Shown here piece after piece: positions 15,068 through 23,966 of a stretch of 34,093 bases of DNA (positions are counted from its first letter, which is position 1; the number at the start of each line of letters is the position of its first letter). The notes below the pieces were generated by a model, which did no database searches, was not told the origin of the DNA, and saw only the letters and a list, made by a program, of their open reading frames with translations. Origin of the DNA: Chloroflexia bacterium (GTDB taxonomy: Bacteria > Chloroflexota > Chloroflexia > Thermomicrobiales > JALYUS01); the NCBI GenBank assembly GCA_025928215.1, contig JAICJW010000002.1, positions 1-34,093 on the forward strand, given 5' to 3'. Made by a program: the position numbers and the translations under genes.

Positions 15068-16996
15068 ATGCGCGCCAAGTTTCGCTCACCTGTACCACGG
15101 CCCCTCGGTTTGCTTGCGGTACTCTGTATGGCATTGCCACTTGCGCTCGCCGCCTGCGGTGGTACCACGACAGCCACGAACACACCCGCGGGGAAGGCTA
15201 CAACAGGTAGCGCCCCAACGAGTGCCAGCAGCGCGGCAACGACCGCACCGACGACGGCGAGCAGCGCGAATACGGCCGCCACGCAACCCCCGGCGAGTGG
15301 CTCCGCCGTCAGTAGCGCATCCGGTAGCGCGACGAGTGCCACGAAACCGGCCGGTACCGCCAATCCTGTCACGAATCTGACCCTCCCCGCCGATTCCAAG
15401 CGCGGAGCGGGCGGCACCCTGCGTTTGCTCTGGTGGCAGGCACCGACCGTCCTCAATTCGCAGATCGCCCAGGGGACGAAGGATTATGACGCCTCCCGGC
15501 TCGTCGAGGAGCCACTCGCCACGCTGACGAATTCCGCGGTTACGCCTGATGTCCCGGTGCTGGCGAAGGAGATACCCTCCACCGCTAACGGCGAACTGGC
15601 GGCGGATGGCACGAGCGTGACCTGGAAGCTGAAGAGCGGCGTCGTCTGGTCGGACGGCCAGCCCTTCACGGCGGACGACGTCGTCTTCACCTGGAAATGG
15701 GAGATGGACCCAAAGAACGGCGGTACGAACGTCACGCACTACGATTTGATCAAGGATGCCACCGCCATTGATCCGACGACCGTCAAGATCACCTTCAATG
15801 CCCCGACACCTGTCTGGTATCTGCCGTTCGTTGGCAGTGAGGGCGCGGTTCTGCCGCAACATATTCTGAAGGATTGCCCGATCGTCGCGCAATGCGCGTA
15901 CAATCAGAAGCCGATCGGCACCGGCCCATTCGTCGTCACCGATTTCGCCCCCGGTGACCATGTATCGTACGTCGCGAATGACAAATTTCGCGAGCCGAAC
16001 GCTCCCTGGTATGCCAAAGTTGACCTGAAGGGTGGCGGCGATGCGGTGACGGCGGTGAAGGCCGTGTAGACCGGGCAGGAAGACTACGCCTGGAACCCGC
16101 AGGTCGAGCCGTCAATCCTCAAGCAGTTCCAGGACAGCGGCAACACGCTCGAAGTCATCAAGGGCGCGAGCGTCGAGAAGATCTACGTCAACTTCGCTGA
16201 CCCCAGCAAAGAGGTGAATGGCGAGAAGAGCAGCCCGCAGAGTAAAAGCCCCTTCTGGCAGGACAAGAACGTCCGCCAGGCGCTCGCCCTCGCCATTGAT
16301 CGTAAGGCGATGGCAGAGAATCTCTATGGCGCGGGTGGCAGCGCGACGAATACGGTCATCCCTACGATCTGGGAGGGGCTGCCCTGGCAATACGATCCGA
16401 AGCAAGCGAACGCATTGCTCGACGCCGCCGGCTGGAAGATGGGCAGTGACGGTATCCGAGCGAAAGATGGGGTCTCGTTCTCGATCACTTTCCGCACTTC
16501 AGTGAACGCGGTGCGCGATAAGGAATCGCAACTCATCAAAAACAATCTCAAGGCAATCGGCATCAATGTGGACCTGCGCCCCGTGGACGCCGGCGTCTTC
16601 TTCGGCCTCCCCGATAACCCGGACAACCTCGCACGCTTCGAGACGAACCTCGAAATGTACACGAACGGTGCCTCGTTCCCGGACGTTCAATCGCTCCAGG
16701 CGACCTATACCTCCGACCAAATCGCCCAGAAGTCGAATGGTTGGAAAGGGACGCAGGTAATGCGCTGGACGAACCCCGAGTATGACCAGACGATTAAGGA
16801 GATGACGACAACGCTCGATCCGGCGAAGCGCCTCGAGCTGTTCAAGAAAGCGGACTCGATCCTGATGGGAGACTATGCGGTTATTCCTCTCGTGGCGCGG
16901 GCCGGGCTGGCGTGCTACACGAAGGGGCTGACGGGCGTCAATCTCACCTCCTGGGATTCCGACCTCTGGAACACCGCCCACTGGGCGAAGCCGTAA
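15068..16996 (+). pseudogene. ABC transporter substrate-binding lipoprotein, family 5 (copy 2 of 3), interrupted by an in-frame amber codon
   Basis: One reading frame of 642 sense codons from ATG 15068 (ribosome site GGGAGGAGAG) to TAA 16996, with a single TAG at 16067-16069. Both paralogues align across it: copy 1 reads AAKAVQTGQADFAWN, here VKAV-stop-TGQEDYAWN, so a CAG glutamine codon has become TAG by one C-to-T change. The frame stays open and homologous on both sides. The signal peptide with lipobox LAAC, the linker and the motifs LKSGVVWSDGQPFTADDVVFTWKW and NVRQALALAIDRKAMAENLYGAGG are intact. TAG is a normal stop elsewhere here (ppk1 and others), so recoding is unlikely. The truncated product would lack the second lobe. 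A recent pseudogene is most likely; a sequencing error is possible. Confidence 0.88.
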
Positions 16997-17014
16997 GCGG
17001 ATGAACCGATCCTC

Positions 17015-17043
17015 AGCCCCCTCCCTGGGAGGGGGCTTTCTCT
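17015..17043 (+). terminator. Rho-independent terminator after lipoprotein copy 2
   Basis: AGCCCCCTCCC (17015-17025) pairs with GGGAGGGGGCT (17027-17037) and is followed by TTCTCTT. In practice the loop is the central CCTGG. It stands 18 nt after the TAA. The stem is nearly the same as that of the terminator behind copy 3. Confidence 0.78.
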
Positions 17044-17125
17044 TGGGCAATTTCCCCTTCGGCCCGAAATATGCGATAACAAATGCCCGCTGGGTCGGGC
17101 GTACGGGCGACTGTATGCACGGCGC

Positions 17126-17183
17126 GCGGACGGTCTATTTCCGTTATTGGAAGGGCGGACGGTCTATTTCCGTTATTGGAAGG
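17126..17183 (+). repeat. 29-bp perfect tandem duplication in the leader of lipoprotein copy 3
   Basis: The 29-nt unit starting GCGGACGGTCTATTT and ending ATTGGAAGG occurs at 17126-17154 and again at 17155-17183 without mismatch. The second copy supplies the GGAAGG ribosome site used by the ATG at 17193; the first copy holds an identical but displaced site. The repeat is also in frame with upstream codons, but those are not likely to be translated. Confidence 0.92.
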
Positions 17184-17192
17184 GGTGTGTGC

Positions 17193-19133
17193 ATGCGGGT
17201 CCGGTCGGGTCATTGGTTCTTTCGGCCTCTAGGAAAACTCTCCGTGCTCATGATGGCGTTGCCCCTCGTGCTCGCCGCCTGCGGTGGCAGCGCAACGAGC
17301 ACGCCGAGCACGCAAGCGACGACAACGGGCAATACACCGGCGACCGCCGCGACGGGCGCGGGGGCAGCGACGAAACCCGCGTCGAGCGTGGTTTCCAGCA
17401 CGTCCGCCGTCGGTAGTACGACGGCATCCAGCACAACCGCAGCCGGCACGGCTGCGTCCGGCACCGGTGTAACAACCGCGGGTACGGGTGCGGACCCGCG
17501 TGGCGCGGCGCCGACGAAGCGCGGCGGTGGTGGCACACTCCACGTCCTCTATTGGCAGGCGCCGACCATTTTGAACTTCCACCTCGCCCACGGGACGAAG
17601 GACGATGATGCCTCCCGCGTCATCGAGGAGCCGCTCGCGACCCTTTCGATCAATGCGGCGACGCCCGATATCCCGGTGCTGGCGAAGGAGATACCCTCCA
17701 CCGCTAACGGCGAACTGGCGGCGGATGGCACGAGCGTGACCTGGAAGCTGAAGGATGGCGTCAAGTGGTCCGACGGTACGCCCTTCACCTCCGCCGATGT
17801 CAAGGCGACATGGGAATATGTGATGAAGCCGCAGAGTGGCGCGACGGACATCGCCACCTTCGAGCCGATCGCCAGCATTGACACGCCGGACGCGACGACG
17901 GTGAAGATTACCTTCAAGGCGCCCACCGCCACCTGGTACTTTCCCTTCGCGGCAGGCGGCAGCGTCGTGTTGCAGAAAGCGCAACTGGACACCTGCACCG
18001 ATAAGGCGAGCTGCGTGGTGAATACCGCGCCGATTGGCACCGGACCCTTTAAGGTGAAGTCCTTCGTCTCCGGTGATAACGTGCAGTACGTCATCAACGA
18101 GAACTATCGCGAACCGAATGCGCCGTTTTTCGACGCGGTGGACTGGAAGGGCGGCGGCGATGCGGGTACGGCGGCGAAGGCTGTGATCGCCGGACAGGCG
18201 GATTTCGCCTGGAACCTGCAGGTGGATCCGTCCACGCTCAAGCAACTGACGGATTCGGGCGCGAAATTGAATCTCACGCCCGGCGGTGGTGTGGAGAAGG
18301 TGCTGTTCAACATGGCCGATCCGCGCACCGACGTGAACGGCGAGAAGAGTAGCCCACAGAGCAAGAACCCCTTCTGGTCGGATCCAATGGTGCGGCAGGC
18401 GGCGACCTATCTCATTGATCGCGCCAGCATCGCCAAGAACCTCTACGGCCCGGCAGGAAACGCGACGTGCAATATTCTGCCGAGCGTCCCGCCCCAGACC
18501 GTCTCGAAGAATACCCAGTGCTCCTTCGATGTCGCGAAGGCGAACCAACTTCTTGACCAGGCCGGTTGGGTGAAAGGCTCGGACGGTATCCGTGCCAAGA
18601 ATGGCGTCAAGTTCGCCATCACCTTCGCCTCGACCGTCAACCCGGTGCGCGAGAAGGAGGAGCAGGTGATGAAGCAGGCCTTCCAGCAGGCCGGTATTCA
18701 GATGGACATCCAGAATGCGGATTCCAGCGTCTTCTTTGGCCAGCCGGACAATCCGGATGCGGACGCTCGCTTCCTGCATGACCTCGAGATGTATACCAGC
18801 AGCCCGACGGTTCCTGATGCGGGCGACTGGTTCAAGAACTGGACGACCTCGCAGATTGCGCAGAAGTCCAACAACTGGTCGTTGCCTAACTACACGCGCT
18901 TCAGCGACCCGCAGTACGATGCGCTCGTGGCGCAGTTGCAGAAGGAACTGAACCCGGAGAAGCGGGCGCAGTTGCAGATTCAGTGCAACGATTACATCGT
19001 CAATCACTGGGTCGAGACCCCGATTGTAGATCGCAACTCGGTTGATGGGCGACGCGCCGACCTCATCAATACGAACCCGACCCCATGGGATTACGCCGCC
19101 TGGAATATCGCCTTCTGGCAAATCAAGAAGTAG
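17193..19133 (+). CDS. ABC transporter substrate-binding lipoprotein, family 5 (copy 3 of 3)
   Basis: 646 residues. It has the same architecture as copies 1 and 2: a signal peptide with a basic N-terminus (MRVRSGHWFFRPLGKL), lipobox LAAC, a Ser/Thr/Ala/Gly-rich linker of about 85 residues, then the SBP_bac_5 domain with LKDGVKWSDGTPFTSADVKATWEY, GTGPFKVKSF, DPMVRQAATYLIDRASIAKNLYGPAG and NPEKRAQLQIQCNDYI. The ATG at 17193 has GGAAGGGG 7 nt upstream; earlier in-frame starts (from 17001) run through a terminator and the tandem repeat and are rejected. It shares an exact 83-nt block with copy 2. Extra cysteines (for example TCTDKASC and CNILP...CSF) may form disulphides outside the cell. Confidence 0.94.
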   Translation: MRVRSGHWFFRPLGKLSVLMMALPLVLAACGGSATSTPSTQATTTGNTPATAATGAGAATKPASSVVSSTSAVGSTTASSTTAAGTAASGTGVTTAGTGADPRGAAPTKRGGGGTLHVLYWQAPTILNFHLAHGTKDDDASRVIEEPLATLSINAATPDIPVLAKEIPSTANGELAADGTSVTWKLKDGVKWSDGTPFTSADVKATWEYVMKPQSGATDIATFEPIASIDTPDATTVKITFKAPTATWYFPFAAGGSVVLQKAQLDTCTDKASCVVNTAPIGTGPFKVKSFVSGDNVQYVINENYREPNAPFFDAVDWKGGGDAGTAAKAVIAGQADFAWNLQVDPSTLKQLTDSGAKLNLTPGGGVEKVLFNMADPRTDVNGEKSSPQSKNPFWSDPMVRQAATYLIDRASIAKNLYGPAGNATCNILPSVPPQTVSKNTQCSFDVAKANQLLDQAGWVKGSDGIRAKNGVKFAITFASTVNPVREKEEQVMKQAFQQAGIQMDIQNADSSVFFGQPDNPDADARFLHDLEMYTSSPTVPDAGDWFKNWTTSQIAQKSNNWSLPNYTRFSDPQYDALVAQLQKELNPEKRAQLQIQCNDYIVNHWVETPIVDRNSVDGRRADLINTNPTPWDYAAWNIAFWQIKK

Positions 19134-19151
19134 CGGCAGCACCGATCTTCT

Positions 19152-19184
19152 GCCCCCTCCCGGTCCGGGAGGGGGCTTTTTCTT
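19152..19184 (+). terminator. Strong rho-independent terminator after lipoprotein copy 3
   Basis: GCCCCCTCCC (19152-19161), loop GGTCC, GGGAGGGGGC (19167-19176), then TTTTTCTT. It lies 18 nt after the TAG and closes the lipoprotein cluster. Confidence 0.9.
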
Positions 19185-19252
19185 CTTCCATTCCCCTGGA
19201 ACGATGTATGATGGCCGCGGCGACAATCGGGGGCAGCAAGTAAGGGGGGCGC

Positions 19253-20512
19253 GTGGCGCGATGGCGGCGGAATCTGGCAGCGATCTGGGTCGCGCAGATG
19301 CTGGCAATCGTCGGCTTCAATACACGCTCGCCGTTCTACGTCTTCTTCCTGCGCGACGATCTCGGCGTCCATTCCGTGCGCGCATTGACGGTCTGGTCCG
19401 GCGTCCTGAATTCGGCGGGCGCGCTGACGATGATGATCGCCGCGCCCATCTGGGGCGTCGTCGCAGATCGCTATGGCCGTAAGCCGATGGTCGTTCGTGC
19501 GATGGGCTTCGCATTTATCCTCGCGACGCTCTCCTCGTTCGCGCAGCACCCGTGGCATCTCCTCGTTCTCCGCCTGCTCGAAGGTGCGACGATCGGGACG
19601 GTCTCGGCATCAATCGCGTTCGTAGCGAGTGAGGTGCCGAAAGAGCGGTTGGGGTTCAGCCTCGGGTTGATGCAGATGGCGGTTTTCTCCGGTGCGTCCA
19701 TCGGGCCGTTCGTCGGCGGCTATCTCTCCGATGCACTCGGCTACCGGCATACCCTCTGGGTCTCCGGCGCGCTTTTGGGCCTTGGCGGCCTCGTCGCACT
19801 GATCTTCGCGCGCGAGGACTTCGTGCCGCGCCCCATGACACAGGCGAAGCCTCCCTCGTTTTTGGCGATGACGCGCGGCCACTTGAGCAATAAGCTGCTG
19901 CTCGTCCTGATCGCCGTGCCGATGCTCGAACAGACGGCGAATCAGTCTGTCGCGCCGATTGTGCCGCTCTTCGTGCAGCACCTGATCAGCGCCGGGCAGA
20001 ACCCGGCCTCGATTACGGGCCTGATGCTCGGCCTCGGCGGGTTGGCGGGTGCGATCTCCGCCATCTTCTTCGGTCGAATGTCCGATCGGGTCAACCCGAA
20101 ATACATCCTGCTCGCCTGCTTGCTGATCGGCGGCTTTTCGTACGTTCCGCAGGGGCTTGCGCCGACGGTCTTCGTGCTCATCGGCTTCCGGCTGCTTTTC
20201 GGACTGACGACGGGCGGTGTTGGACCGACGACGAACGCGCTGATCGCGGAGATCACCCCGCCGGAGGAACGCGGCTCGGTCTTCGGCCTCCTGTCGGCCT
20301 CGACCTCAGCGGGCGGGTTGATCGGGCCACTCGGTGCGTCCGTCCTCGCTGCTGTGACGAGCCTGCGCGTCCCTTTCTTCCTTACCGGCATCACGCTGCT
20401 GCTTGCCGCACTCTGGGTCTGGCGGGAAGTGCCCCAATCCGTCGCCGATGCTGCTCGCGGCGATGCGCCGTTGCCGTCCCCCACGCCAAGCCCCGCCACG
20501 CGGCACTCGTAA
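19253..20512 (+). CDS. MFS transporter, DHA1-type (MdtG-like multidrug efflux family)
   Basis: 419 residues with 12 predicted membrane helices. Motif A between helices 2 and 3 is GVVADRYGRKPMVV; RLLEGATIGTVSASIAFVASEVP and GASIGPFVGGYLSDALGYRHT fit motifs B and C of drug:H+ antiporters; the second-half motif A copy is GRMSDRVNPKYILL. The C-terminal 25 residues are Pro/Ser-rich and probably disordered. The GTG at 19253 follows AAGGGG at 5 nt. The gene stands alone: a terminator closes the cluster before it, and ketopantoate reductase converges from the other side. The substrate is not predictable. Confidence 0.92.
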   Translation: MARWRRNLAAIWVAQMLAIVGFNTRSPFYVFFLRDDLGVHSVRALTVWSGVLNSAGALTMMIAAPIWGVVADRYGRKPMVVRAMGFAFILATLSSFAQHPWHLLVLRLLEGATIGTVSASIAFVASEVPKERLGFSLGLMQMAVFSGASIGPFVGGYLSDALGYRHTLWVSGALLGLGGLVALIFAREDFVPRPMTQAKPPSFLAMTRGHLSNKLLLVLIAVPMLEQTANQSVAPIVPLFVQHLISAGQNPASITGLMLGLGGLAGAISAIFFGRMSDRVNPKYILLACLLIGGFSYVPQGLAPTVFVLIGFRLLFGLTTGGVGPTTNALIAEITPPEERGSVFGLLSASTSAGGLIGPLGASVLAAVTSLRVPFFLTGITLLLAALWVWREVPQSVADAARGDAPLPSPTPSPATRHS

Positions 20513-20547
20513 CGATGACGCGGCCACATTCAGGGGGTGGGGGCGGC

Positions 20548-21474
20548 TTACCCCTGCGGATGTTTCGCGCGTTGATGCACGAGCGTCGTCATTACCCGGT
20601 TCGCCGTCACATCAACGCCGTGGCGTTCGCCGAGGCGGACGATCGCACCGTTAATCGCATCAATCTCGGTCCGCCGCCCGGCGAGCACGTCTTCGAGCAT
20701 GGATGAGCGCTCTGTCCTCGTTGCCTCCGCGACCGCCCGCACAAAGTCTACGGGATCGCGCGGCGGTGCCGGAATCCCCTCCGCGCGCATCACACTCGCC
20801 GCTTCACCGACGAGCCGGCGTACGAGTGTCGCCATTTCCGGGTCGGTGAACAGGTCCCCATTGGGGAGATTGACAAGCGCGGTGAGCGCATTGATACCAA
20901 CATTGACGAGCAATTTTTGCCAGACATGCTCGAAAACATGGCGCGTCGTCCGCGTTGGAATGCCCGCCTCGGAAAATGTGGCGGCGATTGTTTCGAGTTC
21001 GGCGGGGCGTTGCCCATTTGGCAGGCCGATAATCGTCGGCCCGGTGGAGCGATGCCGCACCGCCGTCGGGCCAAGCGACGTCGCGGCCTGCGCCGTGACA
21101 CCGAGCGCAATCGTCACTCGCCGACCGAGGACGCGGGTGATTGCTTCGTCGTTGCCGATCCCGTTTTGCAGCGTAAGGATCATCGCCCGCGCCGGGATGC
21201 GGCCCGCAAACGGCTTCAAGGCGGCAGCAGTGAACGGCGTCTTGACGAAGAGAAGAAAGAGGTCAGCAGCGAGCGCCTCACTCGCATCGGTCGTCGTCGG
21301 CACCCGCACTGAGAGACGGGCACCATCCGATTCTTCGATCGTCAGATCCCGTTTGCGGAGCGCGGCGACGTGTTCGGCACGAACATCCACGAGCGTGACG
21401 GCATTGCCGGCACGTTGCAGGAGCGCCCCGAATAGGCTCCCCATCGCGCCCGCGCCGATCACCGTCACTTGCAT
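20548..21474 (-). CDS. panE: 2-dehydropantoate 2-reductase (ketopantoate reductase)
   Basis: 308 residues. It reduces ketopantoate to pantoate with NADPH in coenzyme A synthesis. The Rossmann motif GAGAMGSLFG sits at residues 7-16, followed by LVDVRAEHVAALR. LQNGIGNDEAI and HVWQKLLVNVGINALTAL, with the catalytic lysine, and the C-terminal RRTEIDAINGAIVRLGERHGV complete the family pattern. The ATG at 21474 is chosen because the Rossmann strand starts right there (MQVTVIGAG) and GGAAGG stands 9 nt before it. Related panE-like proteins can act on other 2-oxo acids, so the substrate is probable rather than certain. It follows the penicillin-binding protein gene after 55 nt on the same strand. Confidence 0.88.
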   Translation of the reverse strand: MQVTVIGAGAMGSLFGALLQRAGNAVTLVDVRAEHVAALRKRDLTIEESDGARLSVRVPTTTDASEALAADLFLLFVKTPFTAAALKPFAGRIPARAMILTLQNGIGNDEAITRVLGRRVTIALGVTAQAATSLGPTAVRHRSTGPTIIGLPNGQRPAELETIAATFSEAGIPTRTTRHVFEHVWQKLLVNVGINALTALVNLPNGDLFTDPEMATLVRRLVGEAASVMRAEGIPAPPRDPVDFVRAVAEATRTERSSMLEDVLAGRRTEIDAINGAIVRLGERHGVDVTANRVMTTLVHQRAKHPQG

Positions 21475-21529
21475 CGAGGCACACCTTCCCACGGTTGCGG
21501 CGCGGGCAGGCGACGGGGCAGCCCGCGTG

Positions 21530-23764
21530 TCACTTTGGCATCGCTTCATACTTCGTATAGATCGTCCGCGTGATCGGGGCGGCGTTTGCGCCGCCTTCGC
21601 CGCCTGCCTCGATCATTACCACTCCGGCTATCTGAGGGTTTTGCGCCGGGAAATACGACGCGAACCACGAGTGTGGATCCCCCGCCTGTTCAGCCGTACC
21701 CGTTTTTCCCGCGGCAGGTGGGTTGAACCCGGTAAAGACGCTCGTCGCCGTGCCTGTTGGTGTGGTCGTCACCTGCAGGAGCGCCTGCTGCATCACGGCG
21801 ATATTGGCCGCTGACGTGGGAATTTTCCCTTTCTGGACGGGGGGGTAATCCTTGAAGACGGTGCCATCCACATTGAGGATGCGCGAGACGAGGCGCGGCT
21901 GCCAGATCGTGCCACCATTGGCAATGCTGTTGTAGATGTTCGCCATCTGTAACGGCGTTACGAGCAGATACCCCTGACCAATCGAAAGGTTGATCGCGTC
22001 GCCCGTTGACCAGCCGTTGTGTTGGGTCTCGCGCTTCCACTGCGGGTCCGGCACGAGGCCGGGTTGTTCCGCCACTCCCTGAATGCCGGTCAACTGGCCG
22101 AGGCCAAATTGCCGGGCATAGGTCGGGAGGATGTTGGGATCGATATCGTCAAGTTTCTTACCGACCGTATAGAAGACGACGTCGCATGATTGAACGAGAC
22201 CTTCTTTGTACGTGACGGTGTGACGCGTCGGATTCCAGTCCTTGTACACATTCCCGCCGAGATCGAACGATCCGCCACACGGTAGGGTTTGATCGGCGGT
22301 GAAGCCGCCTTTTTCAAAACCGGCAGTCATCGTGACGACCTTGAAAATTGAGCCGGACGGATAAGTAGCCTGCGTCGCGCGGAAGAGTTGCGGGCGCTGC
22401 TGCTCGTTCGTTAGGTAGGCCAGTTCATCTTTGGTTGGCCCGAGGATGAACACATTGGGATCGAAGGTCGGATGGCTCGCAATCGCCAGCACATTGCCCG
22501 TCCCCGGTTCGAGCAGCACAACGCTGCCTACTTTGTCGCCGAGGGCATCTTCAGCCGCCTTCTGAATATCCACATCAATGGTCGTCGCCACGTCCAGGGA
22601 TTCCGTCTTCGCGCGGGAGGCGATTGTCGAGCGGATTGCGCCCGTGTCGGGGTCAATCACCGCCAGTTTGCCGCCCCGCTTCCCGGCCAGCAGTTCCTCA
22701 GCCCAGCCCTCGATCCCCGACTGACCGATCACGTCGCCGGAGCGGTATCCCTTTGGGCCGAGCGTCTTCAGTTGATCGGGGGATATTTCACCGAGATACC
22801 CGATCGCATGTGCCGCCAACGTACCATACGGATAGGTGCGTGCCTCCTGCGTATGTACCTCGACGCCGGGAATGGCATTCAGTTGCGCCACCGTGTCGTC
22901 AGGGGTGCTGTTCGGGATGTTTTTGACCGGCATGAACCACGTTGGCTGCCCGCTCTGATAGGCTTTCTTGATCGAAGCCTGATCCAACTTCAGGATGGTA
23001 CTAAGCCGGCTGAGCAGATCGGCCTCGTTGGCGATTTTCCCCGGCACCACGCCGACCTGCTTGATAAGACCTTCGACGGCGAGTGGCCGGCCCTTACGGT
23101 CGAGAATGCGGCCGCGAATCGGGTTGTCCGGGAAAAAGCGCACCAAGCCGTTGCCGTCCAATTCGCGGAAGATCAGCGAGGGTGTCCATTCGACGCGCCA
23201 GGCCGTGCCCTCATGGGTGAGCGGAATGACATTTTCCTGCGCGATGTTGCCGACCAGCGATGAGGTGAATGCCACTTTGATCCGGTATTGGGATGTGCCG
23301 GGTTCCTGACCGACTAATTGCACCTGTACGGCGGAGATGCCCGACTCCGCGAGAATATTTTCGTACCGCTTCTGGAAGGCATCCTGCGTGATGGCTGCCT
23401 CAGCACGTGTGGAGATGATTCGGTACATCGTCTGGTAATCGGAGGCGTTCCATGCCTGCACGTAGGTATCGGCGGCAGTCTGCGGATCGCTCAACGTGTT
23501 CGGCCCCGTCGGAACCGTCCCGTTCGCCGCGACGGGAATCACGCTGCTCGATGCGGGCGCTGTCGGCGCTCCCGCGCCACCCGTCGCGACACCGGCAGAA
23601 GCGACCGTCGCCTTGATCTCCTGGACCGAACTGCCCGATCGCCCGTGGATCGTCCACGCAAGCCAGCCACCACTGCCAATAATGGCAATGACGAGGACGA
23701 CGATGAGGAATTTGGGCCAGAGCGGTGGGCGCGTACGGGAGGAATAAGGGGAGTAATACCGCAC
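21530..23764 (-). CDS. Class B penicillin-binding protein (peptidoglycan transpeptidase) with NTF2-like N-terminal domain
   Basis: 744 residues. It cross-links peptidoglycan outside the membrane. Order: membrane anchor 17-37; Ala/Thr/Pro-rich linker to about 90; NTF2-like (MecA_N-type) domain about 92-200; dimerisation domain with RGRILDRKGRPLAV (217-230); transpeptidase domain from about 390. The catalytic SxxK is S472-IFK475 in YPSGSIFK, the second motif is S526-C-D528, and the KTG motif is K687-T-G689. SCD in place of SxN is common in class B enzymes. The GTG start has GAGGAG 6 nt upstream and a good promoter is present. MecA_N domains occur widely and do not by themselves show beta-lactam resistance. 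It sits among other wall genes. Confidence 0.95.
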   Translation of the reverse strand: MRYYSPYSSRTRPPLWPKFLIVVLVIAIIGSGGWLAWTIHGRSGSSVQEIKATVASAGVATGGAGAPTAPASSSVIPVAANGTVPTGPNTLSDPQTAADTYVQAWNASDYQTMYRIISTRAEAAITQDAFQKRYENILAESGISAVQVQLVGQEPGTSQYRIKVAFTSSLVGNIAQENVIPLTHEGTAWRVEWTPSLIFRELDGNGLVRFFPDNPIRGRILDRKGRPLAVEGLIKQVGVVPGKIANEADLLSRLSTILKLDQASIKKAYQSGQPTWFMPVKNIPNSTPDDTVAQLNAIPGVEVHTQEARTYPYGTLAAHAIGYLGEISPDQLKTLGPKGYRSGDVIGQSGIEGWAEELLAGKRGGKLAVIDPDTGAIRSTIASRAKTESLDVATTIDVDIQKAAEDALGDKVGSVVLLEPGTGNVLAIASHPTFDPNVFILGPTKDELAYLTNEQQRPQLFRATQATYPSGSIFKVVTMTAGFEKGGFTADQTLPCGGSFDLGGNVYKDWNPTRHTVTYKEGLVQSCDVVFYTVGKKLDDIDPNILPTYARQFGLGQLTGIQGVAEQPGLVPDPQWKRETQHNGWSTGDAINLSIGQGYLLVTPLQMANIYNSIANGGTIWQPRLVSRILNVDGTVFKDYPPVQKGKIPTSAANIAVMQQALLQVTTTPTGTATSVFTGFNPPAAGKTGTAEQAGDPHSWFASYFPAQNPQIAGVVMIEAGGEGGANAAPITRTIYTKYEAMPK

Positions 23765-23831
23765 GTCAATCTCCTCGCCTTTTCAGGCATAGCTGGATAT
23801 TCGTACGGATGCCGCACATGCCGTAGAATTA

Positions 23832-23866
23832 TTGTAAAGTGTACAAACGCTCGCGGGGTCGGTCAA
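23832..23866 (-). promoter_or_regulatory. Promoter of the penicillin-binding protein gene, with overlapping dyad
   Basis: On the minus strand TTGACC (23866-23861), exactly 17 nt, then TACACT (23843-23838). Transcription would start near 23831, giving a leader of about 67 nt. A dyad TTGTA-AAGTG-TACAA (23832-23846) overlaps the -10 and could be an operator. Confidence 0.55.
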
Positions 23867-23916
23867 GGGGAATTTCGGGCCGTTTTCCACGTCAATCGTG
23901 CCTGCCGAATTTGTGG

Positions 23917-23922
23917 TATCGT
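23917..23922 (+). promoter_or_regulatory. Weak extended -10 candidate for the Pta_N/DRTGG gene
   Basis: TGG-TATCGT (hexamer 23917-23922) resembles an extended -10. No -35 is seen. The start would be near 23929, about 38 nt before the ATG at 23967. Confidence 0.25.
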
Positions 23923-23966
23923 TTCAGGGGGCAGGATTCCCCACAGGGGGCATGGTAACATGACAA

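Noticed and set aside
16067..16069. Recoding of TAG as a sense codon in this organism
   Set aside because: ppk1, the small membrane protein at 1726, the HMGL synthase, lipoprotein copy 3, the MutL-like gene and the Cys-motif gene all end in TAG at expected lengths, so TAG works as a stop.
16214..16996. An independent gene restarting at the GTG at 16214 after the amber codon
   Set aside because: The GTG is inside the conserved segment VNGEKSSPQS, with no ribosome site, and homology continues unbroken upstream of it to the stop codon.
17229..19307. A 692-codon minus-strand open frame antisense to lipoprotein copy 3
   Set aside because: It is Arg/Gly-rich with no recognisable domain, lies fully opposite a clear SBP_bac_5 gene and crosses its terminator. 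It reflects the GC-rich third-position bias.
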